From: M55B167 sp964406095
Lineage (GTDB): Bacteria > Verrucomicrobiota > Kiritimatiellia > RFP12 > UBA1067
Assembly (NCBI GenBank): GCA_964406095.1
Contig: CAYOQJ010000052.1
Location: forward strand, 1 to 51,243
Reading direction: 5' to 3'
Length of the DNA: 51,243 nucleotides
Positions within the stretch are counted from its first letter, which is position 1; the number at the start of each line of letters is the position of its first letter. A program made the position numbers and the translations under genes. The notes under the pieces were generated by a model, which saw only the letters and a program-made list of their open reading frames with translations, searched no databases and had not been told where the DNA came from. Positions 7,429 to 16,159 of the stretch are shown here, piece by piece.

Positions 7429-8172
7429 ATGGTTGAATTTTTCTTGCAGTTTTCGGTTTTCCCAGTTGCTTCGCTGCTGGGTGGTTTTTTTGAATCCAGT
7501 CTGGTTGGTAAGACAATTGTTTTTATACAGCTCGCAAGTTCAATTGTGGCGGCGGCGGTGATTATCGGCAAGTCGAAAGAGCTGGGCGGCATTGCCCGCA
7601 ACAGTCGGCGCTTTATACGCGAGTTTCTGCTTGGACGCGATGTTTTGGACTATTATCTGCGCTCTAAGAAAAGTGCAAAAAGCAGTATGGGTTTGATTTA
7701 TGAACGTACTTGCGAGCGTATGGTCAAACTTCTTGATCCCGATTCCCGTCGTTCAATCGGGATTCGTCAAAATACGGAGAGTGCGGCGCTCTCTGCCCGT
7801 GAAATCGAGTTGATTCGCAGTACCTGTGAACACACCCTGCATGAACAAGAGATTCGGGTTGAATATGGCATGGGATTGTTGGCTACGATTGTGACTGCCT
7901 CGCCCATGCTGGGGCTGTTGGGAACAGTCTGGGGAGTGATGGATGCCTTCGGAACGATGGGTGACAAGGGAACAGTGTTGCTGTCAGAGATTGCTCCGGC
8001 CATCTCTTCGGCGTTAATGACCACTGTGGTGGGATTGATGGTTGCGATTCCCTGCGCTATCTTCTATAACAGTCTTGCGGGCAGGGTGCGTCAGCTCTCC
8101 AATGACATGGAGGGTTTCGCGGATGAGTTGATGGGACGTATCGCCTGTGAATTTCAGGGGAGGGATATCTGA
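7429..8172 (+). CDS. MotA/TolQ/ExbB proton-channel protein
   Basis: A 247-residue inner-membrane protein with three membrane segments: one near the N-terminus (about 25-45) and two in the C-terminal half around LATIVTASPMLGLLGTVWGVMDAF and the AISSALMTTVVGLMVAIPCAIFYN stretch, the conserved ExbB/TolQ core. It should form the proton-driven motor with the ExbD-like partner whose ATG overlaps its stop codon. Start choice: the ATG at 7429 has TGGAG 6 nt upstream, whereas the ATG at 7417 would bury that site. No tolB, pal or TonB-dependent receptor is adjacent, so TolQ and ExbB roles cannot be separated. Confidence 0.9.
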   Translation: MVEFFLQFSVFPVASLLGGFFESSLVGKTIVFIQLASSIVAAAVIIGKSKELGGIARNSRRFIREFLLGRDVLDYYLRSKKSAKSSMGLIYERTCERMVKLLDPDSRRSIGIRQNTESAALSAREIELIRSTCEHTLHEQEIRVEYGMGLLATIVTASPMLGLLGTVWGVMDAFGTMGDKGTVLLSEIAPAISSALMTTVVGLMVAIPCAIFYNSLAGRVRQLSNDMEGFADELMGRIACEFQGRDI

Positions 8173-8579
8173 TGGCACTGCGACGAAACCGTAAACGTTC
8201 AGCGCGGCAGATCAATGAGATCAATATGACCCCGCTGATCGATCTGACCTTTCTGCTGCTGATCACCTTTATCATAACGATGCCGGCGATGGAGCAGGGT
8301 ATCTCAGTTAAACTGCCTCAGGGGCGTACCGATGTTCTGCCGAAAAAAGAGTCTAATGTGGTGACCATTGATGCCACCGGCAACATCTACTTCAACAATA
8401 AACCGGTCAATATCGATGATCTTGATCGCACTTTGGGCGGTATGGCGGTTGATAATCCGGATTTGGCGGTTTTGGTGCGCGGTGATGAGCGACTTGAATA
8501 TGGTCAGATAATCAGTATTATGAAAATTCTCTACAAACACAAGATTACCCGCATGGCGCTTGTGACGCTGGCAGATTGA
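8172..8579 (+). CDS. ExbD/TolR biopolymer transport protein
   Basis: A 135-residue protein with one N-terminal membrane anchor (about 18-40) and a periplasmic domain. The anchor contains INMTPLIDLTFLLLITFI, with the Asp of PLIDLTF that carries protons in the ExbD/TolR family. The ATG overlaps the upstream ExbB/TolQ stop by one base (TGATG), so translation is coupled and stoichiometry probably controlled. The periplasmic part ends in the usual KHKITRMALVTL-type strand. It belongs to a motor unit with the upstream channel protein and the TonB/TolA-like protein downstream. Confidence 0.92.
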   Translation: MALRRNRKRSARQINEINMTPLIDLTFLLLITFIITMPAMEQGISVKLPQGRTDVLPKKESNVVTIDATGNIYFNNKPVNIDDLDRTLGGMAVDNPDLAVLVRGDERLEYGQIISIMKILYKHKITRMALVTLAD

Positions 8580-8633
8580 TTGTAGCGCGGATTTGAACAA
8601 CCAGGCCAGGCGGCAGAATGAAATATTGCGTTC

Positions 8634-9446
8634 ATGATGAAAGACTCTCCAGTTAACCGGTTTTCGCTGAGGTGGTCGCTGATACTTCACGCAGTGCTGT
8701 TGTTGGTGTTGGCCGGATTTGCCCTGCGTCACCGTTTTTTTAAGAAAAAGATTCCTCCACCGGTGGAGTTTACGGTGGTGCTGCCGGAAACGGTGTCAGA
8801 ACAGACGGTCAGCCCGGAAACTCAACCGACACCGGTTGTATCGGAGCCCGACCCTGTGATGCCTGAGAACCTGCCGCCCATCCGGGATGCGGTTGTGGTG
8901 AAAAAAAAACCACCGCGTAAAAAGCCGAAACCAAAATCCGAAAAAAAACCCGAACCCAAACCGGAGAGCAAACCAAAAAAGGTTGAGCGCACAACTCCGA
9001 AACCATTTAAAAAGGGCAAACGCGTTGTCAACCGACCCAAAGAGGATTTCACAAAGCTCAAAAGAGCGGCTGTGCCTGCGGTGCAGGATAAGCCGCTTTC
9101 CAGTACCGAAATTCGTAAAGCTCTGCAGGCTGGAGCCCGTCCCGGCACCAAAAACACACTGCCCGACAGCGAAGTTGGACGCTGCATTTCACTGGTACGT
9201 CGCGCTATGTATGACGCCTGGGTTCAACCCGGAAGCGCCGAATCCGGATCAAGACCGGTACAGCTTACAATCCGGCTTGACAGCGCCGGCCGGCTCGTAA
9301 GTTACCGGATACAGCAATCCTCGGGCAGCAGCTACTTCGATCAGAGCGTGCTGAAAGCCGCTGCCTCCGTGAGCCAGATTCGCGGTCTCTCTTCCGGATT
9401 TCTACGGCAGTATGAGACTTTGACTATCGAGTTTGTCTTGGATTGA
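8634..9446 (+). CDS. TonB/TolA-like energy transducer
   Basis: A 270-residue protein built like TonB or TolA: a short cytoplasmic start, one membrane segment (about 14-30), a long Pro/Lys/Glu-rich spacer (about 85-130, many KPK and EPK units) able to span the periplasm, and a globular C-terminal domain (about 180-270). The C-terminal domain has the TonB/TolA pattern of two strands around LTIRLDSAGRLVSYRIQQSSG and FDQSVLKAA. It should link the ExbB/ExbD motor to an outer-membrane receptor or to Pal. The start may be ATG 8634 or 8637; both lack a strong Shine-Dalgarno. It lies 54 nt after exbD. Confidence 0.8.
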   Translation: MMKDSPVNRFSLRWSLILHAVLLLVLAGFALRHRFFKKKIPPPVEFTVVLPETVSEQTVSPETQPTPVVSEPDPVMPENLPPIRDAVVVKKKPPRKKPKPKSEKKPEPKPESKPKKVERTTPKPFKKGKRVVNRPKEDFTKLKRAAVPAVQDKPLSSTEIRKALQAGARPGTKNTLPDSEVGRCISLVRRAMYDAWVQPGSAESGSRPVQLTIRLDSAGRLVSYRIQQSSGSSYFDQSVLKAAASVSQIRGLSSGFLRQYETLTIEFVLD

Positions 9447-9453
9447 TCAACCC

Positions 9454-9483
9454 TTGACAAAATAGGCACTTAACATGTACCTT
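9454..9483 (+). promoter_or_regulatory. Candidate sigma70 promoter of thrS
   Basis: A consensus TTGACA (9454-9459) lies just after the tonB-like stop, with TACCTT 18 nt later (9478-9483) as a weak -10. This would give a 5' leader of about 60 nt before the GTG of thrS. I see no T-box-like structure or threonine-rich leader in it. Confidence 0.4.
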
Positions 9484-9551
9484 ATTGCAAATTAAAGGGT
9501 AAATGGAGTCGACGGGCATTTGTGCGCTTCTCGGCCCGGAGGTGAAAATCA

Positions 9552-11285
9552 GTGCAATCAATTGAAACTATGCGTCACAGTGCGGCGCATATAATGGCGG
9601 CGGCGGTCTGCAATCTGTTTGAAAATGTCAAACTCGATATAGGGCCTGCGACTGAAGAGGGTTTCTATTATGACTTTGATATGGAGCATCGTCTGACTCC
9701 GGAAGACTTTGAAGATATTGAGAACGAGATCACGCGTCTGATTGAAGCTGATCTGCCTTTTGAGCGGCTCGAATTCTCGCGTGATGAGGCGGCTGATTTT
9801 TTCAGAGCTCAACCTTACAAATTGGAGCGTCTCGCCGACATTCCGCGGGGTGAGACAGTTTCGGTGTATCGTTGCGGGGAGTTTGCGGATTTGTGTCGCG
9901 GGCCGCATGTTGCGAAAAGCTCGGATATTGGTGCTGTGAAACTGATGTCGGTGGCCGGTTCTTACTATCGGGGAGATGAGAACAACCAGATGCTGCAGCG
10001 TCTGTATGGAGTGGCTGATGTTTCACGTGAAGCACTTGATCTGCAGTTGCAAAGGATTGAGGAGGCCAAGCAGCGTGATCACCGTAAGCTCGGCAGGGAG
10101 TTGGAGCTTTACAGCATCAGCGATGATGTTGGGCCAGGTCTTGCACACTGGCATCCCAAAGGGGCCCGTATCCGCGTGCTGATCGAAGATTTCTGGCGGC
10201 GAGAGCATTTCCGGGCCGGATATGAGATGATTTTTACGCCGCATGTCGGTAAGTCGCAACTCTGGGAGACCTCCGGCCATCTGGGGTTCTATAAAGATGG
10301 CATGTTTCCGCCGATGAAGGTTGCCGAGGGCGAGGGTAGCCACGGGCATGTGGATGAGTATTATGTGCGCCCGATGAACTGTCCCTTCCATATTCAGATT
10401 TATAAGGCCCGCCGCTATTCATATCGTGATCTGCCGTTGCGCTGGGCGGAATTAGGAACAGTTTACCGCTATGAGAAAGAGGGGGTGCGTCACGGTTTGT
10501 TGCGGGTGCGCGGTTTTACACAGGATGATGCCCATATCTTTTGTACACCTGACCAGATTGTTGATGAGATTCGCTTTACAGTCAATTTCGCGTTGCGGAT
10601 TCTCGGACGTTTTGGGTTCAATGATGTCACTGCCTATCTCTCCACCCGTCCGGAAAAGGCCGTCGGATTGCCCGAACGTTGGGATCAGGCCATTCATTCA
10701 CTGGAGAATGCCTTGCAGGCCGAAAAGATCAACTACGAGGTGGATGAGGGCGGTGGCGCCTTTTACGGGCCTAAAATTGATCTGAAGATCAAAGATGCCC
10801 TTGGACGCCCCTGGCAGCTTGGCACGGTTCAGTTTGATTTTAATCTGCCGGAACGTTTTAATCTAACCTACATCGGCGAGGATGGCCAAGAGCATCAGCC
10901 GTACATGGTGCATCGTGCTCTGCTGGGCAGTTTGGAACGTTTCTTCGGCATCCTGATAGAACATTATGCCGGTGCGTTTCCGCCCTGGCTGGCTCCGGAG
11001 CAGGTACGCATTCTGCCAGTTTCAAAGAAAGCTCTCGATTATGCCCGGGAGGTTGAAAAGACTTTACGGCTGGCCGATGTGCGTGTTAAGATAGACTCCG
11101 ACGATGAGAAGCTCGGTGCCAAGGTGCGCAAGGCGCAACTCAGCAAAATCCCTTTTATGCTTGTGGTAGGAGCTCGTGACGCGCAGGCTGGAGTTGTTTC
11201 CGTGCGCAGTCGGGAACTGGGAGATGAAGGCACTATGAGTGCGCAGAGTTTCATCGAACGTCTCACGGCTGCGGTCAACGCCTGA
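9552..11285 (+). CDS. thrS: Threonyl-tRNA synthetase lacking the TGS domain
   Basis: Charges tRNA-Thr. The 577 residues start at a GTG with GGAGGT 9 nt upstream and begin directly in the N2 editing domain: HSAAH near residue 8 and LCRGPH near 116 supply the editing HxxxH and CxxxH residues. The class II core follows: the zinc cysteine in RPMNCPFHI near 277, motif 2 in YRYEKEGVRHGLLRVRGF near 308, and motif 3 in VHRALLGSLERF near 455. The anticodon-binding domain is about 480-577. The usual N-terminal TGS domain (about 60 residues in E. coli, total 642) is absent. An in-frame stop upstream rules out a missed extension. infC follows, the common thrS-infC order. Confidence 0.93.
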   Translation: MQSIETMRHSAAHIMAAAVCNLFENVKLDIGPATEEGFYYDFDMEHRLTPEDFEDIENEITRLIEADLPFERLEFSRDEAADFFRAQPYKLERLADIPRGETVSVYRCGEFADLCRGPHVAKSSDIGAVKLMSVAGSYYRGDENNQMLQRLYGVADVSREALDLQLQRIEEAKQRDHRKLGRELELYSISDDVGPGLAHWHPKGARIRVLIEDFWRREHFRAGYEMIFTPHVGKSQLWETSGHLGFYKDGMFPPMKVAEGEGSHGHVDEYYVRPMNCPFHIQIYKARRYSYRDLPLRWAELGTVYRYEKEGVRHGLLRVRGFTQDDAHIFCTPDQIVDEIRFTVNFALRILGRFGFNDVTAYLSTRPEKAVGLPERWDQAIHSLENALQAEKINYEVDEGGGAFYGPKIDLKIKDALGRPWQLGTVQFDFNLPERFNLTYIGEDGQEHQPYMVHRALLGSLERFFGILIEHYAGAFPPWLAPEQVRILPVSKKALDYAREVEKTLRLADVRVKIDSDDEKLGAKVRKAQLSKIPFMLVVGARDAQAGVVSVRSRELGDEGTMSAQSFIERLTAAVNA

Positions 11286-11308
11286 GCGATTCGGTGGAGA
11301 TGTTTTTT

Positions 11309-11330
11309 GCTCTGAACGGGTGTTCGGAGC
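11309..11330 (+). other. Stable hairpin between thrS and infC
   Basis: GCTCTGAAC (11309-11317) pairs with GTTCGGAGC (11322-11330) through nine base pairs, one of them G-T, around a 4-nt loop. It is followed only by TGTTTA, so it is a weak terminator at best. It could be a processing or attenuation element for infC. Confidence 0.45.
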
Positions 11331-11379
11331 TGTTTAGGAAAAACTAAATCGCTACGGCGATTAACATTGGAGGTGTTTT

Positions 11380-11997
11380 ATCGCATCATTCACACGTGTA
11401 AACTTTAAAATCAGAGTTCCCAAAATAAGGGTTATCGATGAAAACGGTAACATGGTGGGGGTGGTGTCTACTAAAGACGCTTTGCGCCACGCTCAGAATC
11501 GGGGACTTGATCTGGTTGAAGTGTCGCCTAACGCTGATCCGCCGGTTTGTAAGGTTATGGACTACGGAAAGTTTCGTTACGATGAAAGCATTAAACGTAA
11601 AATGGCACGTAAGAACCAGAAGACTGTCACCGTCAAGGAGATCAAATTTCACGCCGGTGTGGAGGCGAATGATTTTAATACAAAATTGAAAAAAATTCGC
11701 ACATTCCTTGATGCGGGACATAAAGTTAAGGTTACATTGCAATACCGCGGGCGCGAGAATGCGCACAAGGAGCTTGGTATGGAGGTGGTTAACTCTGTTA
11801 TCGCGGAGTTGCATGAAGAGGCGGTCGTGGAACAGCCTCCCCGGATCATGGGGCGGCTTCTGGGATGCCTGCTTGCGCCCCGTCCGCAGATCAAGATCAC
11901 CAAAAAGGGCGGAGTGAAAAAAGAATCAGCTTCTGATATCAAACCATCAGGTAAATCAAGTGCCACCAACAAATCTGAAGGTACTCGTTCCTCTTAA
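11380..11997 (+). CDS. infC: Translation initiation factor IF-3 with AUC start codon
   Basis: IF-3 binds the 30S subunit and rejects wrong start codons. The conserved frame begins well before the first ATG (11452). Reading upstream gives ASFTRVNFKIRVPKIRVIDE, the standard IF-3 N-terminus, ending at an ATC (11380) placed 6 nt after TTGGAGG. Non-AUG starts (AUU, AUC, AUA) are a known feature of infC and underlie its autoregulation, so ATC is the best start. The product has 205 residues: N-domain, lysine linker (about 70-85) and C-domain ending near VVEQPPRIMGR, then a lysine/serine-rich tail of about 40 residues. rpmI and rplT, which usually follow, are absent; a terminator closes the unit. Confidence 0.88.
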   Translation: MASFTRVNFKIRVPKIRVIDENGNMVGVVSTKDALRHAQNRGLDLVEVSPNADPPVCKVMDYGKFRYDESIKRKMARKNQKTVTVKEIKFHAGVEANDFNTKLKKIRTFLDAGHKVKVTLQYRGRENAHKELGMEVVNSVIAELHEEAVVEQPPRIMGRLLGCLLAPRPQIKITKKGGVKKESASDIKPSGKSSATNKSEGTRSS

Positions 11998-12082
11998 GAT
12001 AAGAGCGATTGTAGAACGGCTTCAATCGGGAGTTGGGTGATCAACCGGATTAAAATCACCTGCACCGACCTGTTTGATTATG

Positions 12083-12114
12083 ACACCGCTCAGTTTCAAA
12101 GAGCGGTGTTTTTA
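12083..12114 (+). terminator. Intrinsic terminator after infC
   Basis: ACACCGCTC (12083-12091) and GAGCGGTGT (12101-12109) form a perfect 9-bp stem around a 9-nt loop, followed by TTTTAA. It sits immediately upstream of the dinB ATG at 12118 and rules out a longer dinB start at 12037. Confidence 0.9.
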
Positions 12115-12117
12115 ATT

Positions 12118-13335
12118 ATGAAAAAAGTGGTTTTACATATTGATATGGACGCATTCTACGCCGCTGTCGAGCAGCGTGACAACCCCTCTCTGCGAGGACG
12201 TCCTGTGATAGTGGGTTCGCCGCCGGATCGTCGCGGTGTGGTGGCTACCTGCTCTTATGAGGCACGCATTTTCGGTGTCAGATCTGCCATGCCTTCACGC
12301 GAAGCTTATCAGCGTTGTCCGCAGGCGGTATTTGTTGCCCCTGATATGCGCCGTTATCAGTATGCTTCCGAGAAAGTCTTTGAAATTTTTTCTAGGTATT
12401 CACCTACCGTTGAACCGCTTTCAATTGATGAAGCCTTTATTGATGTCAGTGGTGTGCGACGGTTGCTTGGTTCGCCCCGGGATATAGCCTGCTCGATTCG
12501 CAGCACTATCCGTGATGAGCTTGGGCTGCCAGCCTCTGTGGGGATAGCTGGCAACAAATTTCTGGCCAAACTTGCGAGTGAAAAGGCGAAGCCGGACGGT
12601 TGTTTTGAAATGTCTGATGACAGAGAGGAGATCATCCGTTGGCTTGGTCGGCTCGAAGTCGGTGAGCTCTGGGGGGTGGGACGGGTCAGCCGCAAAACGC
12701 TCGAAAATGCTGGTTTGCGCAAAGTTGTCGATATTCAACGCTGCGACCGGCGGAAGCTGGCTGGATTATGCGGGCAACGCTTTGCCGATCATCTCGTCAA
12801 CCTCTCGTTCGGCATCGATGCGCGTGAGGTTGAAACTACCGTCGCTGAAAAAAGTATATCCAAAGAGACAACCTTCAACAAGGATGTCAGTGACCGCCCG
12901 GGGCTGCTTGCAGTGCTGCTGAATTTGTGTGACGAGGTGGGCTCACGTTTGCGATCGCAGGGATACACGGCACAGCTTTGCCGTATCAAGCTGCGTTGGT
13001 CTGATTTTAAAACGATTACCCGTCAGCAGCACTTTCCGAGTGGGATATGTGATGACTTCTCGATCCGCGAACTGGCTGTTGAGCTCTTCAACCGCGAAAA
13101 GCTGGTTGCACCGGTTCGACTGATCGGTGTGGGGGTGGCCGCATTGAACCACCGCCACGAACAGCAGCAGCTGTTGCTGTTTGATGATCAGAAAGAGGAG
13201 ATCAGAAAACGGGAGAGAATCAGTCGTGCGGTTGACAATATCCGCGCCGCTCTCGGTGATCAGGCGATTGCGAGAGCTAGCCGCTTCGCGGACCAGGGAC
13301 AACCGGGCAACCCTTTGAGGATGGATGGCCAATGA
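12118..13335 (+). CDS. dinB: DNA polymerase IV (Y-family translesion polymerase)
   Basis: Copies past damaged bases; a low-fidelity Y-family polymerase. The 405-residue product has the first carboxylate motif in LHIDMDAFYAAVE (Asp8, Asp10), the steric and dNTP-binding CSYEAR near 47, and the catalytic pair in SIDEAFIDVSG near 105. The helix-hairpin-helix/thumb (about 165-235) and little-finger domains follow. I place the start at the ATG at 12118: an upstream in-frame ATG (12037) would make the gene run through the infC terminator. There is no clear Shine-Dalgarno and no beta-clamp motif I can name with certainty, although the C-terminus has QQLLLFD, which resembles one. Its last 4 nt overlap trmJ. 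Confidence 0.92.
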   Translation: MKKVVLHIDMDAFYAAVEQRDNPSLRGRPVIVGSPPDRRGVVATCSYEARIFGVRSAMPSREAYQRCPQAVFVAPDMRRYQYASEKVFEIFSRYSPTVEPLSIDEAFIDVSGVRRLLGSPRDIACSIRSTIRDELGLPASVGIAGNKFLAKLASEKAKPDGCFEMSDDREEIIRWLGRLEVGELWGVGRVSRKTLENAGLRKVVDIQRCDRRKLAGLCGQRFADHLVNLSFGIDAREVETTVAEKSISKETTFNKDVSDRPGLLAVLLNLCDEVGSRLRSQGYTAQLCRIKLRWSDFKTITRQQHFPSGICDDFSIRELAVELFNREKLVAPVRLIGVGVAALNHRHEQQQLLLFDDQKEEIRKRERISRAVDNIRAALGDQAIARASRFADQGQPGNPLRMDGQ

Positions 13336-14078
13336 ATAATGTGCTGGATAACATACGAATAATTCTGGTGGGAACACTCTATTGCGGCAATCTTGGCCAG
13401 GTTTGCCGCGCTATGGCCAATATGGGCTTGCGTCATCTGGTTTTGGCTGCGCCCGCGCTGGATGGTAACTGGGAACAGGCGGAGATGTTCGCGGTTCATG
13501 CGCGTGACATCCTTGAACAGCGGCGCGAATATGCGACGCTGCGTGAAGCAGTGGCTGATTGCGCCTTTGTTGCCGGCACAACCGCACGCGGCGGCCTCTA
13601 CCGTCAGCATGTCAAAACACCTGCGGAAATTGCGCCGCAACTCTTAACTCTGGCAAAGCAGAGCACTGTAGCCCTGGTTTTCGGACGTGAGGATAAAGGA
13701 TTGAGTAATGCGGAAATCGCCTGCTGTACCCATTTGATACGCATACCGGTGGACCCCGGTTACGAATCATTGAATCTGGCTCAGGCTGTTCTGATTTGCG
13801 CTTACGAACTTTATTCTGCCACCGGACAATATCAGCCGCCGCTTGAAAAATCTGAACCGGCGCTTTCAGAGCGCAAGCTGCAGCTGACCGATATGTGGCG
13901 CGCGATGCTGCTTGAGGTGGGATTTATGAAAGAGGATAAGGCCGATCATATGATGCAGGGCATCCAGCGTATTTTTTCACGCGGCGTCTTCACCGATGAT
14001 GATGTTTCGATCATGATGGGGGTCGCTCGCCAGGCCCGGTGGGCGGCGCACAATGGCTCTCCGCCGGAAAAAAGGTAG
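13332..14078 (+). CDS. trmJ: tRNA (cytidine/uridine-32-2'-O)-methyltransferase, TrmJ-like
   Basis: A SPOUT-class 2'-O-methyltransferase of 248 residues. N-terminal IILVGTLYCGNLGQVCRAMANMG carries the Asn-x-G and Arg of motif 1; ALVFGREDKGLSNAEI (about 115-130) is motif 2; and IPVDPGYESLNLAQAVLICAYEL (about 137-160) is motif 3, which forms the knot and binds S-adenosylmethionine. A helical C-terminal extension of about 80 residues is typical of TrmJ rather than TrmL. The ATG overlaps the dinB stop (ATGA), so the two are translationally coupled. A second SPOUT methyltransferase (TrmL) is encoded at 26524. Confidence 0.85.
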   Translation: MNNVLDNIRIILVGTLYCGNLGQVCRAMANMGLRHLVLAAPALDGNWEQAEMFAVHARDILEQRREYATLREAVADCAFVAGTTARGGLYRQHVKTPAEIAPQLLTLAKQSTVALVFGREDKGLSNAEIACCTHLIRIPVDPGYESLNLAQAVLICAYELYSATGQYQPPLEKSEPALSERKLQLTDMWRAMLLEVGFMKEDKADHMMQGIQRIFSRGVFTDDDVSIMMGVARQARWAAHNGSPPEKR

Positions 14079-14109
14079 TTGCAGTGTTGCACAGCTAGCT
14101 GCCCGGCGG

Positions 14110-14706
14110 CTACCTTCCGCCGCTCAGCGCTTTGCGCAGTAGCTCCTCGGTGTCGCTGATGCCGCTCTCTTTCTCCAGCACGGCCTGGACCATTTTGGTA
14201 GCTTTTTCCTGAGCGAATCCCAGTGAAGTCAGTGCCATCACGGAATCACGCATAACAGTTGCTGTTTGTGTGCCGACCTTGTCAAGGCTTGCGAGCGCTT
14301 CAAAGGGATTGATCTTGTCACGTAGTTCAACCAGAATCCGCTCAGCCGTTTTTTTGCCGATGCCATGCACCGAACTGATCCGCTTTATATTGTTTTCAGA
14401 GATGCAGAGTGAGAGTTCGGCCACAGTCAGTCCGCTCAGAATGCTGAGCGCTGTGCGTGCGCCGATCCCGCTGATGCCCAGTAGCAGCTCGAACATCTCC
14501 TTCTCTCTGGCATCAATGAAACCGAAGAGTATCTGAGTGTCCTCACGGATATGATGGTAGGTCAGCAGCTTGCATTCCGAACCGCAAGGCGGCAGACGAT
14601 CAAAGGTATTCAGAGATACAAAAATTTCATAACCCACGCCGCCCACATCCACGATCAGCAGCGATGGGCTCTTTTCAGCCAGAATACCTTTGATGTATGC
14701 GATCAT
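14110..14706 (-). CDS. ruvA: Holliday junction DNA helicase subunit RuvA
   Basis: Binds four-way junctions and loads RuvB for branch migration. The 198 residues fit the family: an OB-fold N-terminus (MIAYIKGILAEKSPSLLIVD), a double helix-hairpin-helix region with LLGISGIGARTALSILSG (about 72-90) and ISSVHGIGKKTAERILVEL (about 107-126), and a C-terminal UBA-like domain that contacts RuvB (about 150-195). It converges with trmJ, separated by 31 nt. No ruvB or ruvC is in the window. The dehydrogenase gene at 14723 is 16 nt upstream on the same strand, so the two may be cotranscribed. Confidence 0.95.
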   Translation of the reverse strand: MIAYIKGILAEKSPSLLIVDVGGVGYEIFVSLNTFDRLPPCGSECKLLTYHHIREDTQILFGFIDAREKEMFELLLGISGIGARTALSILSGLTVAELSLCISENNIKRISSVHGIGKKTAERILVELRDKINPFEALASLDKVGTQTATVMRDSVMALTSLGFAQEKATKMVQAVLEKESGISDTEELLRKALSGGR

Positions 14707-14722
14707 TGATCAGCTCAAATTT

Positions 14723-16009
14723 TTAGAGTGAGGCATCCTCTTCCAGACGCGGTGCCTTGGTCAGAATGTAATTCTCCGCCTCGGTGGACCAGAGATTGTT
14801 ATGCTTTTGGCAGATTACGTCTAGATCGGCAAAAAACCGGTCTTTCGCGCCAAGCCGGGCAAAATCGGCAATTGCAGTCATGGGCATGGTAACGTGGGTG
14901 TAAACCAGCTTCTTGCCGCCGGGGATTTCGGGAAGTTTGAGTACGGTATCCTCTACCGAGTCGATCCCACCCACATGTGTAATCATGACTGACGGGTTAA
15001 TCAGCTCTTTGGCCGCATAGTTCATGGAGTCCTGCAAATCTTGAGTATTGCCGCCGGATGACCCCACAACATGATGTCCCATATAGTGAACATCATAGAA
15101 GTTGATCGACGCTTTGAAGTCCTGAGTGGAGGGACCAGCAAAGAAATTCATACATCCGGTGTAACCTAGCAGCGCGGAACCCTGTTCGACCAAAGCCGGA
15201 ACCGGCGCGAAAATCATGACATCATCATAGCCCTCACCGTTGTTGGCCGCTTTGATAAATGCGACCGGATCGTCAACTCCTGCGGTTTTAAGGTAGTGTA
15301 GCTCGACTCCGCACTCTCTGGCATGTTCTACCGGGAATATCTCGGCGGCACGATCCAGCCGCGCCTGATCAATATCGGTGATTGCAAGCCGTGCCGGTTT
15401 ATGTTCAGGTCCGTGCAGAGCCAGGTCTATGGCACTGAGTCCCATCGGTCCGGCCCCCGCCAGCACAACCATACTGCCGCCGTTTCGGATGCCCATCTGA
15501 TGTATATATTCACCCGGTTTGAAATGATAGCTGCAGCGATAGGCACCCACAATACACGAAACCGGTTCGGCGATCGATGATTTGTAGTAGGTGTCGCCGT
15601 CGTATGAGAGCAGACAATCAAGCTCCAGAACTTCACGAGGTATCACAATCCGGGTTGCATAGCCGCCTATGTACGGGAAGGAATATCCCGGTGCCTCAAG
15701 TTCCCGTCCGGGGATGTTCATTTGAGGTTGCACCCCATATTTCTGACCCGGTTTGAACTTATGCTGCCAGTTTTTACCGACCTGCAACAGTTTGCCGCAG
15801 AACTCATGACCAAGAATGATCGGATTGTCGGCTACATCATCGGGAACGCGTTTGTGACTGCCTCCCTGCATTGCGGCTTTATAGTCCGACATGCAGATGC
15901 TGTTGGTCACAATGTCAGCCAATATCTCATCATCACCGATCTCATTCAGTTCAAAACGTTCAAGACGCAGATCTTTTTTGCCATATAATCGTAATGCCAG
16001 TGTTTCCAT
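14723..16009 (-). CDS. Zinc-binding dehydrogenase, L-sorbose-1-phosphate reductase-like
   Basis: A 428-residue medium-chain dehydrogenase. The zinc-site region is recognisable: NSICMSDYKAAMQGGSHKR near 37 and ILGHEFCGKLLQVG near 68 (catalytic Cys and His-Glu). The GxGxxG-like cofactor loop is in VVLAGAGPMGLSAIDLA near 188. The long form, with insertions and ending near ENYILTKAPRLEE, matches the SorE-type group, which reduces L-sorbose 1-phosphate to glucitol 6-phosphate. The exact sugar is uncertain, since no PTS or sor genes flank it. It precedes ruvA by 16 nt on the minus strand. Confidence 0.75.
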   Translation of the reverse strand: METLALRLYGKKDLRLERFELNEIGDDEILADIVTNSICMSDYKAAMQGGSHKRVPDDVADNPIILGHEFCGKLLQVGKNWQHKFKPGQKYGVQPQMNIPGRELEAPGYSFPYIGGYATRIVIPREVLELDCLLSYDGDTYYKSSIAEPVSCIVGAYRCSYHFKPGEYIHQMGIRNGGSMVVLAGAGPMGLSAIDLALHGPEHKPARLAITDIDQARLDRAAEIFPVEHARECGVELHYLKTAGVDDPVAFIKAANNGEGYDDVMIFAPVPALVEQGSALLGYTGCMNFFAGPSTQDFKASINFYDVHYMGHHVVGSSGGNTQDLQDSMNYAAKELINPSVMITHVGGIDSVEDTVLKLPEIPGGKKLVYTHVTMPMTAIADFARLGAKDRFFADLDVICQKHNNLWSTEAENYILTKAPRLEEDASL

Positions 16010-16159
16010 AGTCTCAGCTCTTCATGCTAAAGTTAATTATTTATACGCCCTTAAAGGGAACTCGAAATGAGCCATATATTATGGTTAAATAAACAGGATA
16101 TACAAGCGCAAAAGTGTTATGCTATGATTCGAATAAATTTCAGGGAGGTTTTTTAATCT

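Noticed and set aside
9502..9564. Short frame overlapping the thrS start as a possible threonine leader peptide
   Set aside because: It contains a single Thr codon, and no terminator hairpin lies between it and thrS.
12037..12117. Longer dinB start at 12037
   Set aside because: The stretch contains the perfect infC terminator hairpin; the conserved polymerase sequence begins at 12118.
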